Shown: positions 47,137 through 56,276, counted from the stretch's first letter. The stretch: DNA of 64,000 nucleotides from Candidatus Binatia bacterium (GCA_036563615.1 DATCMB010000016.1:1-64000), one strand, 5' to 3'. The notes: generated by a model not told the origin, from the letters alone. Numbers and translations are program-made.

Positions 47137-47796
47137 CTACGGGATGCCGAGCAGCTTGTGCGTCTGCAGGCTGAGCCGCCAGCGCGGGTGCCGTCGGCAG
47201 TACTCGAGCGCCCGCGCCGTGTTCTCGCGGACGTCGGGGCCGTCGAGGGGCTGCAGGTAGAAGACCTCGAAGTCGAGGTCGGCGACGCTCTCCGGCGTGA
47301 CCTCGTGCGGGTAGACCAGCTTGAGCTCGCTGCCCCGCGTCACGACGAGCGTGGAGCCGGGCTTCGGGCTCACCGTGAGCCAGTCGATCCCGGGCGGCGG
47401 CTCGATCGTGCCGTTGGTCTCGACCGCGACCTCGAAGCCCGCCCGATGACACGCCGCGACGACGCTCTCGTCGAGCTGGAGGAGCGGCTCCCCACCCGTG
47501 AAGACCACGTACGGCCGCGCCGCGCGGCCGCCGCCGGCGTCGGCGTCGCCCGCGCCTTGGCGCCAGCACTCGGCGATCGCCGCCGCGAGCTCGTCCGCGG
47601 TCGCGAAGCGCCCGCCGCCGGGTCCGTCGATGCCCACGAAGTCGGTGTCGCAGAACCAGCATGCCGCCTCGGAGCGATCCGCCTCGCGCCCCGACCACAG
47701 GTTGCAGCCCGCGAAGCGACAGAAGACGGCCGCCCGGCCGGTGCGCGCTCCCTCGCCCTGGAGCGTGTAGTAAATCTCCTTCACCGCGTAGGCCAC
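47137..47796 (-). CDS. queE: 7-carboxy-7-deazaguanine synthase QueE
   Basis: A radical-SAM enzyme that makes 7-carboxy-7-deazaguanine, the precursor of queuosine in tRNA. It has 219 residues from the GTG at 47796, with another GTG at 47784. The cluster motif is unusual: Cys31, Cys46 and Cys49 form CX14CX2C instead of the radical-SAM CX3CX2C. This variant is known in one branch of QueE proteins, so it does not imply inactivity. Also visible are VVFTGGEPLLQ and ETNGT. No queC or queD is adjacent. It follows the araC-type gene on the same strand by about 100 bp. Confidence 0.92.
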   Translation of the reverse strand: MAYAVKEIYYTLQGEGARTGRAAVFCRFAGCNLWSGREADRSEAACWFCDTDFVGIDGPGGGRFATADELAAAIAECWRQGAGDADAGGGRAARPYVVFTGGEPLLQLDESVVAACHRAGFEVAVETNGTIEPPPGIDWLTVSPKPGSTLVVTRGSELKLVYPHEVTPESVADLDFEVFYLQPLDGPDVRENTARALEYCRRHPRWRLSLQTHKLLGIP

Positions 47797-47900
47797 GTTC
47801 GCGTCCCGTCCGGCAGACGGAGGTTTAGATCGCGGTCGGCGGCGCTGCCACGCGCCCTTCGCTCGCGCCGCCGGACGCGAGCCACGCCGGGGCAAGAGCG

Positions 47901-48980
47901 TCAGTCGCGCCGCGCCTCGTGCTCGTGGACCTGCGCGTCGCGCCCGTGGAGCTGCGCCTCGCGCTCGTGGTTCGGCGCCTCGCGGTCGCGGTACAGCCCC
48001 GGCGGCACGCCCTTCCAGCGCTTGAACGCGTGCACGAAGCTCGACGCTTCCGCGTAGCCCAATCGCTCCGCGACCTCCTCGACCGTCATGCGGTGGGTCA
48101 GCATCTCCTCGGCGAGCGTCTCGCGGACCTCGTCGAGCAGACGGCGGAACGACGTCCCCTCCGCCGCGAGGCGTCGGCGCAGCGTCCGCGGCGCCATGCC
48201 GAGCTCCGCGGCGACGCCTTCCATGTCGTTGCCGCGCGAGGGCCGCAGCAGGTACTGGCGCACGCGCTCGGAGACGTGGCTGCGCGCGCGTCGCCGGGTC
48301 AGCAGCTCCTGGCACTGCTCCTCGCAGAAGCGCGCCGTGCGCTCGTTCGCCTGCGGGAGCGGCTGGTCGGCCCAGTTCGGGGCGATGGTGATCGAGTTCT
48401 CGGGCTCACCGAACGACACCGGCCCCGGGAAGAGCTCCGAAAAGCGCTCCGCGTAGCGCGGGCGCGGGAAGCGGAAGGTGACGCGCTGCAGCGGCACCGG
48501 ACGCTGGAACAGGTCGCGCTGCACGGCGACCGAGGCAGCGGCGTCGCGCTCGAGCAGGAACTGCCGGCAATCCTCGGGGATGCTCGAGTCGTCGAGCACG
48601 ACGCGCAGGTCGCGCGTCGACCTGTCGGTGCGGAAGCGGACGAAGGCGAAGGTCAGGTCGAGGTAGCGGATGCCGAACTCGCTGGCGCTGCGCAGCGTCC
48701 GGCTGCTGAGCAGCGCGTAGCCCCAGATGCCGTACGCGGTCAGCCGGTAGCGGCTGCCGGCCTCGAGCCCGATGCCGGGGACGTGGCCGAGGTGGCGCAC
48801 CAGGTTGCGCACGACGGCCAGCTCCTGCGCCGGCTCGATCTCGGCGTCCGGGTCGTCGAGGCTGTCGACGCGGATCCCCGAGCCGCGCAGGCACGCGGCG
48901 GGAGACACCCCGTGCTCACCGGCGAGCCTGACGAGCAGCTGCACGCTGCCGATCCCGCGTCGCACCTCCCACGGTTGCAT
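47901..48980 (-). CDS. AraC-family transcriptional regulator
   Basis: A 359-residue regulator with an N-terminal ligand-binding domain of the Arabinose_bd type (about 1-210) and a C-terminal pair of helix-turn-helix motifs at about 235-335 (GVAAELGMAPRTLRRRLAAEG and VEEVAERLGYAEASSFVHAF). The last 27 residues are a degenerate heptad repeat of the form R-(E/D)-A-x-x-H-x, encoded by 21-bp tandem repeats. It is divergent from a flavin monooxygenase gene, and direct repeats with 21-bp spacing lie between them, so it probably controls that gene. Confidence 0.92.
   Translation of the reverse strand: MQPWEVRRGIGSVQLLVRLAGEHGVSPAACLRGSGIRVDSLDDPDAEIEPAQELAVVRNLVRHLGHVPGIGLEAGSRYRLTAYGIWGYALLSSRTLRSASEFGIRYLDLTFAFVRFRTDRSTRDLRVVLDDSSIPEDCRQFLLERDAAASVAVQRDLFQRPVPLQRVTFRFPRPRYAERFSELFPGPVSFGEPENSITIAPNWADQPLPQANERTARFCEEQCQELLTRRRARSHVSERVRQYLLRPSRGNDMEGVAAELGMAPRTLRRRLAAEGTSFRRLLDEVRETLAEEMLTHRMTVEEVAERLGYAEASSFVHAFKRWKGVPPGLYRDREAPNHEREAQLHGRDAQVHEHEARRD
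47911..47994 (-). repeat. Four 21-bp degenerate tandem repeats
   Basis: Units at 47911-47931, 47932-47952, 47953-47973 and 47974-47994 share a cgcctcgcg-x2-cgtgg core and encode the last seven-residue repeats of the AraC-type protein. All are in frame, so copy number could vary without breaking the gene. Confidence 0.65.
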
Positions 48981-48992
48981 GTTTCGCTCCCT

Positions 48993-49021
48993 GTGGCCGA
49001 AAATATCAAAAAGGTGGCCGA
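48993..49021. promoter_or_regulatory. Direct repeats, likely AraC-type operator
   Basis: GTGGCCGA occurs at 48993-49000 and again at 49014-49021, in the same direction and 21 bp apart start to start. That spacing puts both sites on one face of the helix and is the spacing of the AraC I1/I2 half-sites. The repeats lie between the regulator and the monooxygenase gene, 13 bp before the regulator ATG. Confidence 0.5.
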
Positions 49022-49079
49022 CGCCGCCATTCCGCCGCGCGCCGCACGCGCATAGGCTCGGGGCCTCGGGAGGGTGACG

Positions 49080-50618
49080 ATGCTCGACACGAAGCGAACG
49101 CCGCGAATCGCGATCATCGGTTCAGGGTTTTCGGGCCTCTGCCTCGGGATCCAGCTCAAGCAGGCGGGGATCGACAGCTTCACGATCTACGAGAAGTCGA
49201 ACCGCCTCGGCGGCACCTGGCGCGACAACACCTACCCGGGCGCCTGCTGCGACGTGCCCGCCTTCGCCTACTGCTTCTCGTTCGAGCAGAAGACCGACTG
49301 GTCGCGGAAGTGGGCGCCGCACGACGAGATCCTCGCCTACATGGAGCACTGCGCGACCAAGTACGACGTCAAGCGCCACATTCGCTTCGAGACCGAGATC
49401 GCGGACGCGAGCTTCGACGAGTCGCGCGGCGTGTGGAAGCTCCGCACCAAGTCCGGCGAGGCGATCGAGGCCGAGGTGCTGGTCAGCGGCGTCGGACAGC
49501 TCAACCGCCCGTACATCCCCGACATCCCCGGGCTCGACCGCTTCCGCGGCGAGAAGTTCCATTCGGCGCGCTGGAACCACGCCTACGACCTCACCGGCAA
49601 GCGCGTCGGCGTGATCGGCAACGCGGCGAGCGCGATCCAGTTCATCCCGCAGATCGCCCCCAAGGTCGAGCATCTGACGATCTTCCAGCGCAGCGCGAAC
49701 TGGATGCTGCCGCGCGGCGACCGCCCGTACACCGAGCGCGAGAAGTGGATCTTCGAGAACGTGCCGTTCGCGGCGAAGCTCTACCGCTGGTGGATCTGGG
49801 CGCTGCTCGAGCTGCGCTTCCCGCTGTTCATCGGCAACACCTTCTTCGCCAACGCAACGCGCAAGGTCGCGCTCAAGAACATCGAGGACAACATCCGCGA
49901 CCCCGAGCTGCGCAAGAAGCTCGTCCCCGACTACCCGATCGGCGGCAAGCGCATCCTGGTGTCGGACGACTACTACCCGACGCTCAACCGGCAGAACGTC
50001 GAGCTCGTCACCTCGGGCATCGATCACGTCGAGGAGGACGGCGTCGTCACCGTCGACGGCCGCAAGCACCCGCTCGACGTGCTGATCCTCGCGACCGGCT
50101 TCCTGTCGACCGACTTCCTCGCGCCGATGCAGATCGAGGGTCTGAAGGGTCGCTCGCTCGAGGCCGAGTGGAAGGACGGCGCCCGCGCCTACCGCGGCAT
50201 CACGCACGCCGGCTTCCCGAACTTCTTCATGATGTACGGCCCGAACACGAACCTCGGGCACAACTCGATCATCTTCATGATCGAGTGCCAGACCAACTAC
50301 ATCGTGCAGGCGATCAAGCAGCTCATGGAGCGCGACCTCGCCTGGCTCGACCTCGATGAGCGCGCCATGGAGGAGTACAACCGCAACATCCAGGCGGAGC
50401 TCGAGCGCACGGTGTGGGCCGCAACGCCGCGGAGCTGGTACAAGACCGCGGCCGGCCGGATCACCAACAACTGGTCGGGCAGCACGATCCGCTACTGGTG
50501 GACGACGCGCCGCTTCGACGCCGAGAAGTACCACGCGAAGGCGCGCGCCGCGCTCGCCGCGCCGAGCCAGCCGAGCCAGTCGGAGCCGACGCGCCCCGCG
50601 GCGTCCGCGGCCGCCTGA
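49080..50618 (+). CDS. Flavin monooxygenase, Baeyer-Villiger type
   Basis: A class B flavin-dependent monooxygenase of 512 residues that uses FAD and NADPH and inserts oxygen next to a carbonyl or on a heteroatom. The FAD Rossmann motif is GSGFSG at 14-19. The type I Baeyer-Villiger fingerprint FxGxxxHxxxW is complete as FRGEKFHSARW at 155-165. The NADPH Rossmann motif is VIGNAASA near 178. The ATG at 49080 follows GGGAGGG. A longer GTG start at 49074 adds two residues. The divergent AraC regulator and convergent fatty-acid-hydroxylase gene suggest a catabolic or lipid-modifying locus. Confidence 0.93.
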   Translation: MLDTKRTPRIAIIGSGFSGLCLGIQLKQAGIDSFTIYEKSNRLGGTWRDNTYPGACCDVPAFAYCFSFEQKTDWSRKWAPHDEILAYMEHCATKYDVKRHIRFETEIADASFDESRGVWKLRTKSGEAIEAEVLVSGVGQLNRPYIPDIPGLDRFRGEKFHSARWNHAYDLTGKRVGVIGNAASAIQFIPQIAPKVEHLTIFQRSANWMLPRGDRPYTEREKWIFENVPFAAKLYRWWIWALLELRFPLFIGNTFFANATRKVALKNIEDNIRDPELRKKLVPDYPIGGKRILVSDDYYPTLNRQNVELVTSGIDHVEEDGVVTVDGRKHPLDVLILATGFLSTDFLAPMQIEGLKGRSLEAEWKDGARAYRGITHAGFPNFFMMYGPNTNLGHNSIIFMIECQTNYIVQAIKQLMERDLAWLDLDERAMEEYNRNIQAELERTVWAATPRSWYKTAAGRITNNWSGSTIRYWWTTRRFDAEKYHAKARAALAAPSQPSQSEPTRPAASAAA

Positions 50619-50623
50619 CGAGC

Positions 50624-50658
50624 GACGGTGCTCGTCGCGCCACGCGCCGAGCACCGTC
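50624..50658. terminator. 11-bp hairpin between convergent genes
   Basis: GACGGTGCTCG (50624-50634) and CGAGCACCGTC (50648-50658) are perfect complements with a 13-nt loop. They lie just after the monooxygenase stop and just before the stop of the converging gene. Confidence 0.6.
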
Positions 50659-50660
50659 AC

Positions 50661-51419
50661 CTATCGATCGCGCCCGTCGCCCCGCCGAGGATCGCGCCGC
50701 CCGCTCGCGGCGGCGCGGTCCTCGCGCCACGTCGTCCCAAAGAGCCAGTCGCCGAGCGGCAGGACGAAGTTGAAGTTCCAGTGCTTCATCAGCGCCAGGT
50801 CGTGGTGGATGCGGTGGTGTCGGGTGACCGCGGCGATGGCGCGTCCAATGGGCGTCGGCCGCGTGGGGACGTGCGCGAGCGCGTGCACCACCTCGTAGAG
50901 CCCGTAGTAGACGATCACCGCGAGCACGAGGAGCCAGGCCACGCGCGGGCTTGCGAGCCACCACAGCAGCGCCGCGAAGGGCAGGATCGTCGCGACCAGC
51001 AGCGGCAGCGCCCAGGGCGGGAAGAGCACCCAGCGCAGGTCGTCGAGGCGGTCGATCCACATCCGCTCGGCGGTGAAGAAGACGTGATGCTCGTGCACGT
51101 GGCGGTGGTAGACGGCGCGCGGGAAGCTCTTGCGGTGCAGCGACCAGCGGTGCGCCGCGTACTCGGCGAGCACGATCCAGAGCAGGATCAGCGCGAGCGC
51201 GACGAGGTCGGAGCCGCGCAGCGGGCCGAGCGCCGCGAGCGCGACCGCGATGCCGCCGGCGGCGAAGGCAGCGATGAGCGCGACGTGCGCCGCCCAGTGG
51301 TACCGGGCCTGCGTCGTGGCACGCAGCCGCGCCCGCGCGGCCTCGGTCGGGTCGCGCTTGGCGGCGGCTACGCCGTCGATGGCCGAGGCCGCACGCGAGG
51401 TCGTGCGCTGGATCGCCAT
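50661..51419 (-). CDS. Fatty acid hydroxylase / sterol desaturase family protein
   Basis: A 252-residue membrane enzyme of the diiron fatty acid hydroxylase superfamily (PF04116). The histidine clusters HRWSLH, HRHVHEHH and HHRIHHD are all present and would hold the two irons. There are four or so hydrophobic segments at about 42-70, 75-90, 130-150 and 157-175. The substrate is unknown; members act on fatty acids, sterols or carotenoids (CrtZ-type). ATG at 51419 is the start. It is convergent with the monooxygenase gene. Confidence 0.88.
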   Translation of the reverse strand: MAIQRTTSRAASAIDGVAAAKRDPTEAARARLRATTQARYHWAAHVALIAAFAAGGIAVALAALGPLRGSDLVALALILLWIVLAEYAAHRWSLHRKSFPRAVYHRHVHEHHVFFTAERMWIDRLDDLRWVLFPPWALPLLVATILPFAALLWWLASPRVAWLLVLAVIVYYGLYEVVHALAHVPTRPTPIGRAIAAVTRHHRIHHDLALMKHWNFNFVLPLGDWLFGTTWREDRAAASGRRDPRRGDGRDR

Positions 51420-51559
51420 GCCCGACCGATGAGCACTCCTGGCCGGAGCGCGCAAGCAGCGCGCACGGCATCCGCCTGACGCCGGGTCAAGCTCGCCGCC
51501 CCGAACGCCGATGACCCAGCACCGGACGCGATGCGTGCGTCCGCCTGAGGAGGTGCGGC

Positions 51560-53041
51560 GTGTCGCGTTCGATGGCGTTCTCGATGGTGCTCGCGTCACT
51601 GCTCGCCGCGGCGTGCAGCGACGGCGGCAACGACGCGCAGCCGCGCCCGGGCGAGGTGGCGTTCTCGCCGTCGGTCGTGCGGCTCGACAACCCGCGCACG
51701 AAGGGCACGACCTCGTCGCCGCAGGCCTTCAGCATCGACGTCGTCGCGTACGACGCGGCCGGAGGCGTGATCGAGCCCAGCGCGGACAATCCTTTGCTTG
51801 TCGAGGTGCACGGCGCACCGCCGGGCGCGATCACGCCGCAGTCGGTCGCCCTGACCTCGGGGTCCACCGTGCAGTTCGCGTACGACGGCAGCTACTTCCC
51901 GAACCCGATCACGCTGACCGCCTCGATCGACCACGCGACGACGAGCTCCACCGCGCGCGTCGCGCAGGCCACGAGCGCCGCCAAGTCGCTCGGGCGCTCG
52001 CAGATCCTCCATGCGAACCCGATCGACTGCACGTACGGAACGACGAGCTACACGCTGCCGCTCCTCTGCAGGAACGGCGGTTCGTCCGCCGACTGCGTCG
52101 ACGAGACCATGCAGGATGGCCTCGTCATCGAGGCCGCGGTCGGCACGGGCGTTCCGTTCAAGAGCTTCGTCATCGACACCGGCTCGCTCGGCGTGATGGT
52201 GCCCCTCTCGGACCTCGGCGAGGGCGCGATGGGGCCCGGGGCGCCGGGCGTCAAGTTCTACGACAGCAGCGGCCGCACTTACGCAGGCAACTACTACCTC
52301 GCTCCGGTGCAGTTTCGCCTCGCGGACGGCACGATCGTCAGCACGCCGGCGATCAAGGTGCTCGCGATCACCGACGCGTACTGCGCGAAGGGCTACCCGC
52401 AGTGCGAGGCCGACCCGCCGACGCCGACGCTGCGCTACCTGGGCGTCGGCTTCGACCGTGCCCCCACGGCGGAGGACGACGGCCTCGACCTGCCCGCGGA
52501 CAATCCCTTCCTGCAAGTCGCGGCCGGCGACCCGCCGAGCGACGTGAGCCCGGGCTACGTGCTGACCACGACCTCGGTCACCGTCGGCATCACGTCGACC
52601 GCGGGCTTCGACACCGTGGCTCTGTCACCGAGCACCACGATCGCCGGCGACTGGGACTCGGCGCCTGGCTGCTTCGCCTTTCCGAATCTCGCGCAGCCGA
52701 ACCAGTTCTGCGGCCACCTGCTGCTCGACGTCGGCATCCGCGACATGTTCCTCGCGCTCGAGAAGTCGCAGCGCCCCGCCGCCGCGGTCGACCATGCGAC
52801 CAGCCTGCCGACCGTCCCGAACGGGACGCACATGCAGATCGTCGCCGGCTCGCCGGACGCGCCCGCGGCGTCCTACGAGTACGTGCTGTCCCCACAGCCG
52901 AGCGGCCCCGCGCCCACGGTGGCGACGTGGATCGAGTCGTCGAACACGTTCGTCAACACCGGACGCCGTCCGCTGCTCGCGTTCGACTACCTGTACGACG
53001 CGCGCTGCGGGAACGTCGGCTTCAGGGCGAAGACGAGCTGA
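51560..53041 (+). CDS. Lipoprotein with a pepsin-like aspartic fold
   Basis: A 493-residue secreted protein. The lipobox LLAAAC places the anchored cysteine at residue 19. Residues about 30-150 look like an immunoglobulin- or invasin-like beta domain (VAYDAAGGVIEPSADNP...). The rest contains the aspartic-peptidase signature FVIDTGSLGVMV, with D206-T-G-S209. A second aspartate-like site may be LLLDVGIRDMF in the distal half, as in two-lobed pepsins. Six or more cysteines (CTYG, LLCRNGG, DCVD, YCAKGYPQC, GCFAF, FCGH) suggest disulphides. Whether it is active is not decidable; DUF3443-like relatives keep DTGS without known activity. The GTG follows GAGGAGG. Confidence 0.8.
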   Translation: MSRSMAFSMVLASLLAAACSDGGNDAQPRPGEVAFSPSVVRLDNPRTKGTTSSPQAFSIDVVAYDAAGGVIEPSADNPLLVEVHGAPPGAITPQSVALTSGSTVQFAYDGSYFPNPITLTASIDHATTSSTARVAQATSAAKSLGRSQILHANPIDCTYGTTSYTLPLLCRNGGSSADCVDETMQDGLVIEAAVGTGVPFKSFVIDTGSLGVMVPLSDLGEGAMGPGAPGVKFYDSSGRTYAGNYYLAPVQFRLADGTIVSTPAIKVLAITDAYCAKGYPQCEADPPTPTLRYLGVGFDRAPTAEDDGLDLPADNPFLQVAAGDPPSDVSPGYVLTTTSVTVGITSTAGFDTVALSPSTTIAGDWDSAPGCFAFPNLAQPNQFCGHLLLDVGIRDMFLALEKSQRPAAAVDHATSLPTVPNGTHMQIVAGSPDAPAASYEYVLSPQPSGPAPTVATWIESSNTFVNTGRRPLLAFDYLYDARCGNVGFRAKTS

Positions 53042-54728
53042 CGCGGCACGGGCGACGCGGCGCGAACTCGTCGCCCGGCAGCCAGCACGGCGGCGACGGA
53101 TCGTTCGCGACGAGCAGACCCGCGACGAACGCGAGGCGCACGTCCTCGATCATGCCGGAGAGGTCCCACGCCGGATCGTAGTCGTCGCTCGGCTGGTGGT
53201 AGTGGTCCTGCTCCCACGCCTCGTACTGCACGCGTCCCCATCCCGGCGGCCGGTCGACGAAGTCGATCCCCGGCCGCAAGAACAGCGCGGGCACGCCGGC
53301 GCGCGCGAAGCTGAACTGGTCCGAGCGGTAGAAGAGACCGCGGTCGGGGAACGGGTCGCCGCCGATCGTGCGCCCCTGGCATGCGGCCGCGCGGGCGACC
53401 GCCTGATCGAGCGTCGACTTGCCGAGGCCGATCACGCCCACGTCGCGCGTGCGCCCGAATGGATTGCCGCCGTCGATGTTGAAGCTCGCGACCACGCGTT
53501 CGAGCGGCACCGGCGGATCGGCGACGAAGGCTTCGGCGCCGAGCAAGCCCTGCTCCTCCGCGCCGGTCGCGACGAACAGCACCGAGCGCCGCGGCGGCTC
53601 GGGTAGCGCGGCGAACGCGCGCGCGATCGCGAGCAGCTGCGCGGCGCCGGCCGCGTTGTCGAGCGCGCCGTTGTGGATCTGCTCGCGGCCGTCGGCGTCG
53701 CGCGTCGTGCCGAGGTGATCGTGGTGCGCCGTGTAGACGACGTACTCGTCGCGCAGCGCCGGATCGCTGCCGCGCAGCACGCCGACGACGTTCGCGGTCT
53801 CGTAGCGCCGCACCTCGCTCGACAGCGCGAGCGACGTCGTCACGCCGAGCGGCACCGGCGCGAAGTCGCGCGAGCGCGCCGCGCGGACGAGCTCGTCGAG
53901 ATCACGTCCGCCGAGCGCGACCACGCGCCGCGCCGCGTCCTCCTGCAGCCACGCCTCGACTGCGAGCCCGCGCCCTTCGGCCGCGCTCGCGAGACGCGAG
54001 CTCTCGCCGCGCCACGACGCCTGCACCGTCTGCCACGGGTAGCCCGCGGACTGCGTCGTGTGGAGGATGATCGCGCCGGCCGCGCCCTGGCGCGCGGCGC
54101 TCTCGTACTTGTACGTCCAGCGGCCGTAGTAGAGCCGCCGCTCGCCGGCGAAGAGCTCCGGATCCCAGTCGGGATCGTCGTTCAAGATCAGCAGGACCTT
54201 GCCGCGCAGATCGGCGCCCTTGAAGTCGTCCCAGCCGTACTCCGGCGCCTCGATGCCGTAGCCGACGAAGACCAGCTCGGCGTCGTCGAGCGACACGCGC
54301 TCGCGCGCCGCACCGCTCACGACGACGTAGTCGGACTCGCCGTCGAGCACGACGCGTCGTCCGCCGGCGCGGAACGTCCAGCTCTTCGGCGCGCGCGTCG
54401 TGACGCCGAGCAGCTCGACCGGCTGCTCGTAGCCGCCGTCCGGCAGCGCGGGTGCGACGCCGAGGAGCTGCAGAGTGGTCGAGATGTAGAGTCGAGCGAG
54501 CACGTCGCCGCGCGTGCCCGGTCCGCGACCTTCGAGCGCGTCGTCGGCGAGAAAGCGGATCGGCGCGCGCAGCACGCCGTCCGTGACCGCCTGCTCGGCG
54601 CGCGCGACGGCCTCGCCGCCGCAGTCCTGAGAAACCGCCGCGCGGCTCCTCGCGAGCGGCGCGCACCCCGCCAGCGCGGCGGCGACGAGGCACGCGCCCA
54701 AACCCGCGACGAGCCGCGCCGCGCGCAC
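53022..54728 (-). CDS. M28-family zinc peptidase, secreted lipoprotein
   Basis: A 568-residue aminopeptidase-like protein from the GTG at 54728; a TTG at 54740 would add four residues. The lipobox LAGC (in VAAALAGCAPL) shows lipid anchoring. A PA domain lies in the middle (about 150-300), between the two halves of the M28 catalytic domain. Zinc ligands are in TAHHDHLG, GALDNAAGAAQ, TGAEEQGLLGAE, NIDGG and DHYHQPSDDYD. It follows the aldehyde dehydrogenase by 4 bp on the same strand. Its 3' end overlaps the convergent pepsin-like gene by 20 bp. Confidence 0.92.
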   Translation of the reverse strand: MRAARLVAGLGACLVAAALAGCAPLARSRAAVSQDCGGEAVARAEQAVTDGVLRAPIRFLADDALEGRGPGTRGDVLARLYISTTLQLLGVAPALPDGGYEQPVELLGVTTRAPKSWTFRAGGRRVVLDGESDYVVVSGAARERVSLDDAELVFVGYGIEAPEYGWDDFKGADLRGKVLLILNDDPDWDPELFAGERRLYYGRWTYKYESAARQGAAGAIILHTTQSAGYPWQTVQASWRGESSRLASAAEGRGLAVEAWLQEDAARRVVALGGRDLDELVRAARSRDFAPVPLGVTTSLALSSEVRRYETANVVGVLRGSDPALRDEYVVYTAHHDHLGTTRDADGREQIHNGALDNAAGAAQLLAIARAFAALPEPPRRSVLFVATGAEEQGLLGAEAFVADPPVPLERVVASFNIDGGNPFGRTRDVGVIGLGKSTLDQAVARAAACQGRTIGGDPFPDRGLFYRSDQFSFARAGVPALFLRPGIDFVDRPPGWGRVQYEAWEQDHYHQPSDDYDPAWDLSGMIEDVRLAFVAGLLVANDPSPPCWLPGDEFAPRRPCRVSSSSP

Positions 54729-54732
54729 GGAG

Positions 54733-56241
54733 CTACGCAAAGAGGTCGAGCGTGTAGTCGTTGAGGTCGACCGCGACGCTCTTGGTGCGCGTCAAGTACT
54801 GGACCATCGCAGTGCCGTTCTCGCGCCCGTAGCCCGACATCTTGTAGCCGCCGAACGGGCAGCTCGTCTCGATGCGGTGGTAGGTGTTGATCCACACCGA
54901 GCCCGCCTTGAGACGCCGCGCGAGCTTGTGCGCGCGCTTGATGTCGTTGGTCTGGATGCCGGCGGCGAGGCCGTAGACGATGTCGTTCGCCTTGCGCAGC
55001 ACGTCCTCCTCGCTCGAGAACTTGAGCACGCAGGCGACCGGGCCGAAGATCTCCTCCTGCGCGATGCGCATCTTGTTGTCGACGTCGACGAACACCGTCG
55101 GCTCGAAGTAGTAGCCGCGCGCGAGCGCGGGATCGGACGGCTTCTTGCCGCCGCAGAGCAGCTTCGCGCCCTCGCTCTTGCCGATCTCGACGTAGCGCGA
55201 GACGCGCTCGAACTGCTCCTTCGACACCAGCGGTCCGAGCTGCGTCGCCGGATCGAACGGATCGCCGATGCGGATCTTCTTCGCGCGCTCGACGAGCTTC
55301 TCGACGAACGGGTCGTAGATCTTCTCGTGCACGAAGATGCGCGAGCCCGACGTACAGACCTGACCGCAGTTCGTGTAGATGCCGAAGATCGCGTTCGCGA
55401 CCGCGCGGTCGATGTCGACGTCGTCGAAGATGATGTGCGGCGACTTGCCGCCGAGCTCGAGCGTCACGAGCTTGAGATTGACGATGGCGTTGCGCGCGAC
55501 CTCCTGACCGGTCGTGGTCTCGCCGGTGAACGCGATCTTGTCGACGTCCGGATGGGCCGCGAGCGCGGCGCCGGCGGTGGGGCCGAAGCCGGGCACGACG
55601 TTGAAGAGGCCGTCGGGCGCGCCGGCGTCGACGAAGCAGCGCGCGAGCTCGAGCGCCGACATCGGCGTCAGCTCCGCGGGCTTCAGCACCACCGTGTTGC
55701 CGCAGGCGATCGCGGGCGCGGTCTTCCACGCCGCCATGATCAGCGGGCCGTTCCACGGCGTGATGCCGCCCACCACGCCGAGCGGCTCGCGCAGCACGTA
55801 GTTCAGCGACTCGCCGGGCATCATCGACGGGACGACCTCGCCCTGGATCTTGGTCGCCATCCCCGCCCAGTACTCGAACACCTCGACGGCCTGCATCGCG
55901 GTGCCCATGGTCCAGAGCGTCGGACCGCCCATGTCGAGCGTCTCGAGCTGGGCGATCTCCGTGAGACGCTCCTGCAGGCGCGCCGCGACGCGCAGCAAGA
56001 GCTTGCCGCGCTCGGCGACCGGCATCTGCGACCAGACGTTTTCGTAGCAGGCGCGCGCCGCGACGACGGCGCGGTCGATGTCGGCCGCGTCGCCCTCGGC
56101 GACCTCGCACACCACCTCGCCGTTCGCGGGGTTGGTCGAGGTGAAGGTCCGTCCCGAGGCGGCGGGAACGAACTTGCCGTCGATGAACAGGTCGTACCGG
56201 CGGACGTCGGACCCGTCCGAGGCTGCGAGCTGCGTCGTCAT
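54733..56241 (-). CDS. Aldehyde dehydrogenase, NAD(P)-dependent
   Basis: A soluble ALDH of 502 residues that oxidises an aldehyde to its acid. The catalytic Glu262 lies in LELGGKSP and the nucleophile Cys296 in CGQVCTSGSR, with PWNGPLIMA and FTGETTTG of the NAD fold. The set of motifs is that of betaine-aldehyde or general ALDHs; the substrate is unknown. GGAGGAG precedes the ATG. The upstream region holds a 16-bp palindrome near a -10 box, so expression is probably repressed by a palindrome-binding regulator. It is the first gene of a two-gene operon with the M28 peptidase. Confidence 0.95.
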   Translation of the reverse strand: MTTQLAASDGSDVRRYDLFIDGKFVPAASGRTFTSTNPANGEVVCEVAEGDAADIDRAVVAARACYENVWSQMPVAERGKLLLRVAARLQERLTEIAQLETLDMGGPTLWTMGTAMQAVEVFEYWAGMATKIQGEVVPSMMPGESLNYVLREPLGVVGGITPWNGPLIMAAWKTAPAIACGNTVVLKPAELTPMSALELARCFVDAGAPDGLFNVVPGFGPTAGAALAAHPDVDKIAFTGETTTGQEVARNAIVNLKLVTLELGGKSPHIIFDDVDIDRAVANAIFGIYTNCGQVCTSGSRIFVHEKIYDPFVEKLVERAKKIRIGDPFDPATQLGPLVSKEQFERVSRYVEIGKSEGAKLLCGGKKPSDPALARGYYFEPTVFVDVDNKMRIAQEEIFGPVACVLKFSSEEDVLRKANDIVYGLAAGIQTNDIKRAHKLARRLKAGSVWINTYHRIETSCPFGGYKMSGYGRENGTAMVQYLTRTKSVAVDLNDYTLDLFA

Positions 56242-56276
56242 GGCGTGCTCCTCCGTCTGCGGCTGCGGCGCGAGCG

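Noticed and set aside
44438..47260. 940-codon plus-strand frame opposite lon
   Set aside because: It is the complement of lon with a low-complexity His/Arg/Leu composition typical of shadow frames in high-GC DNA.
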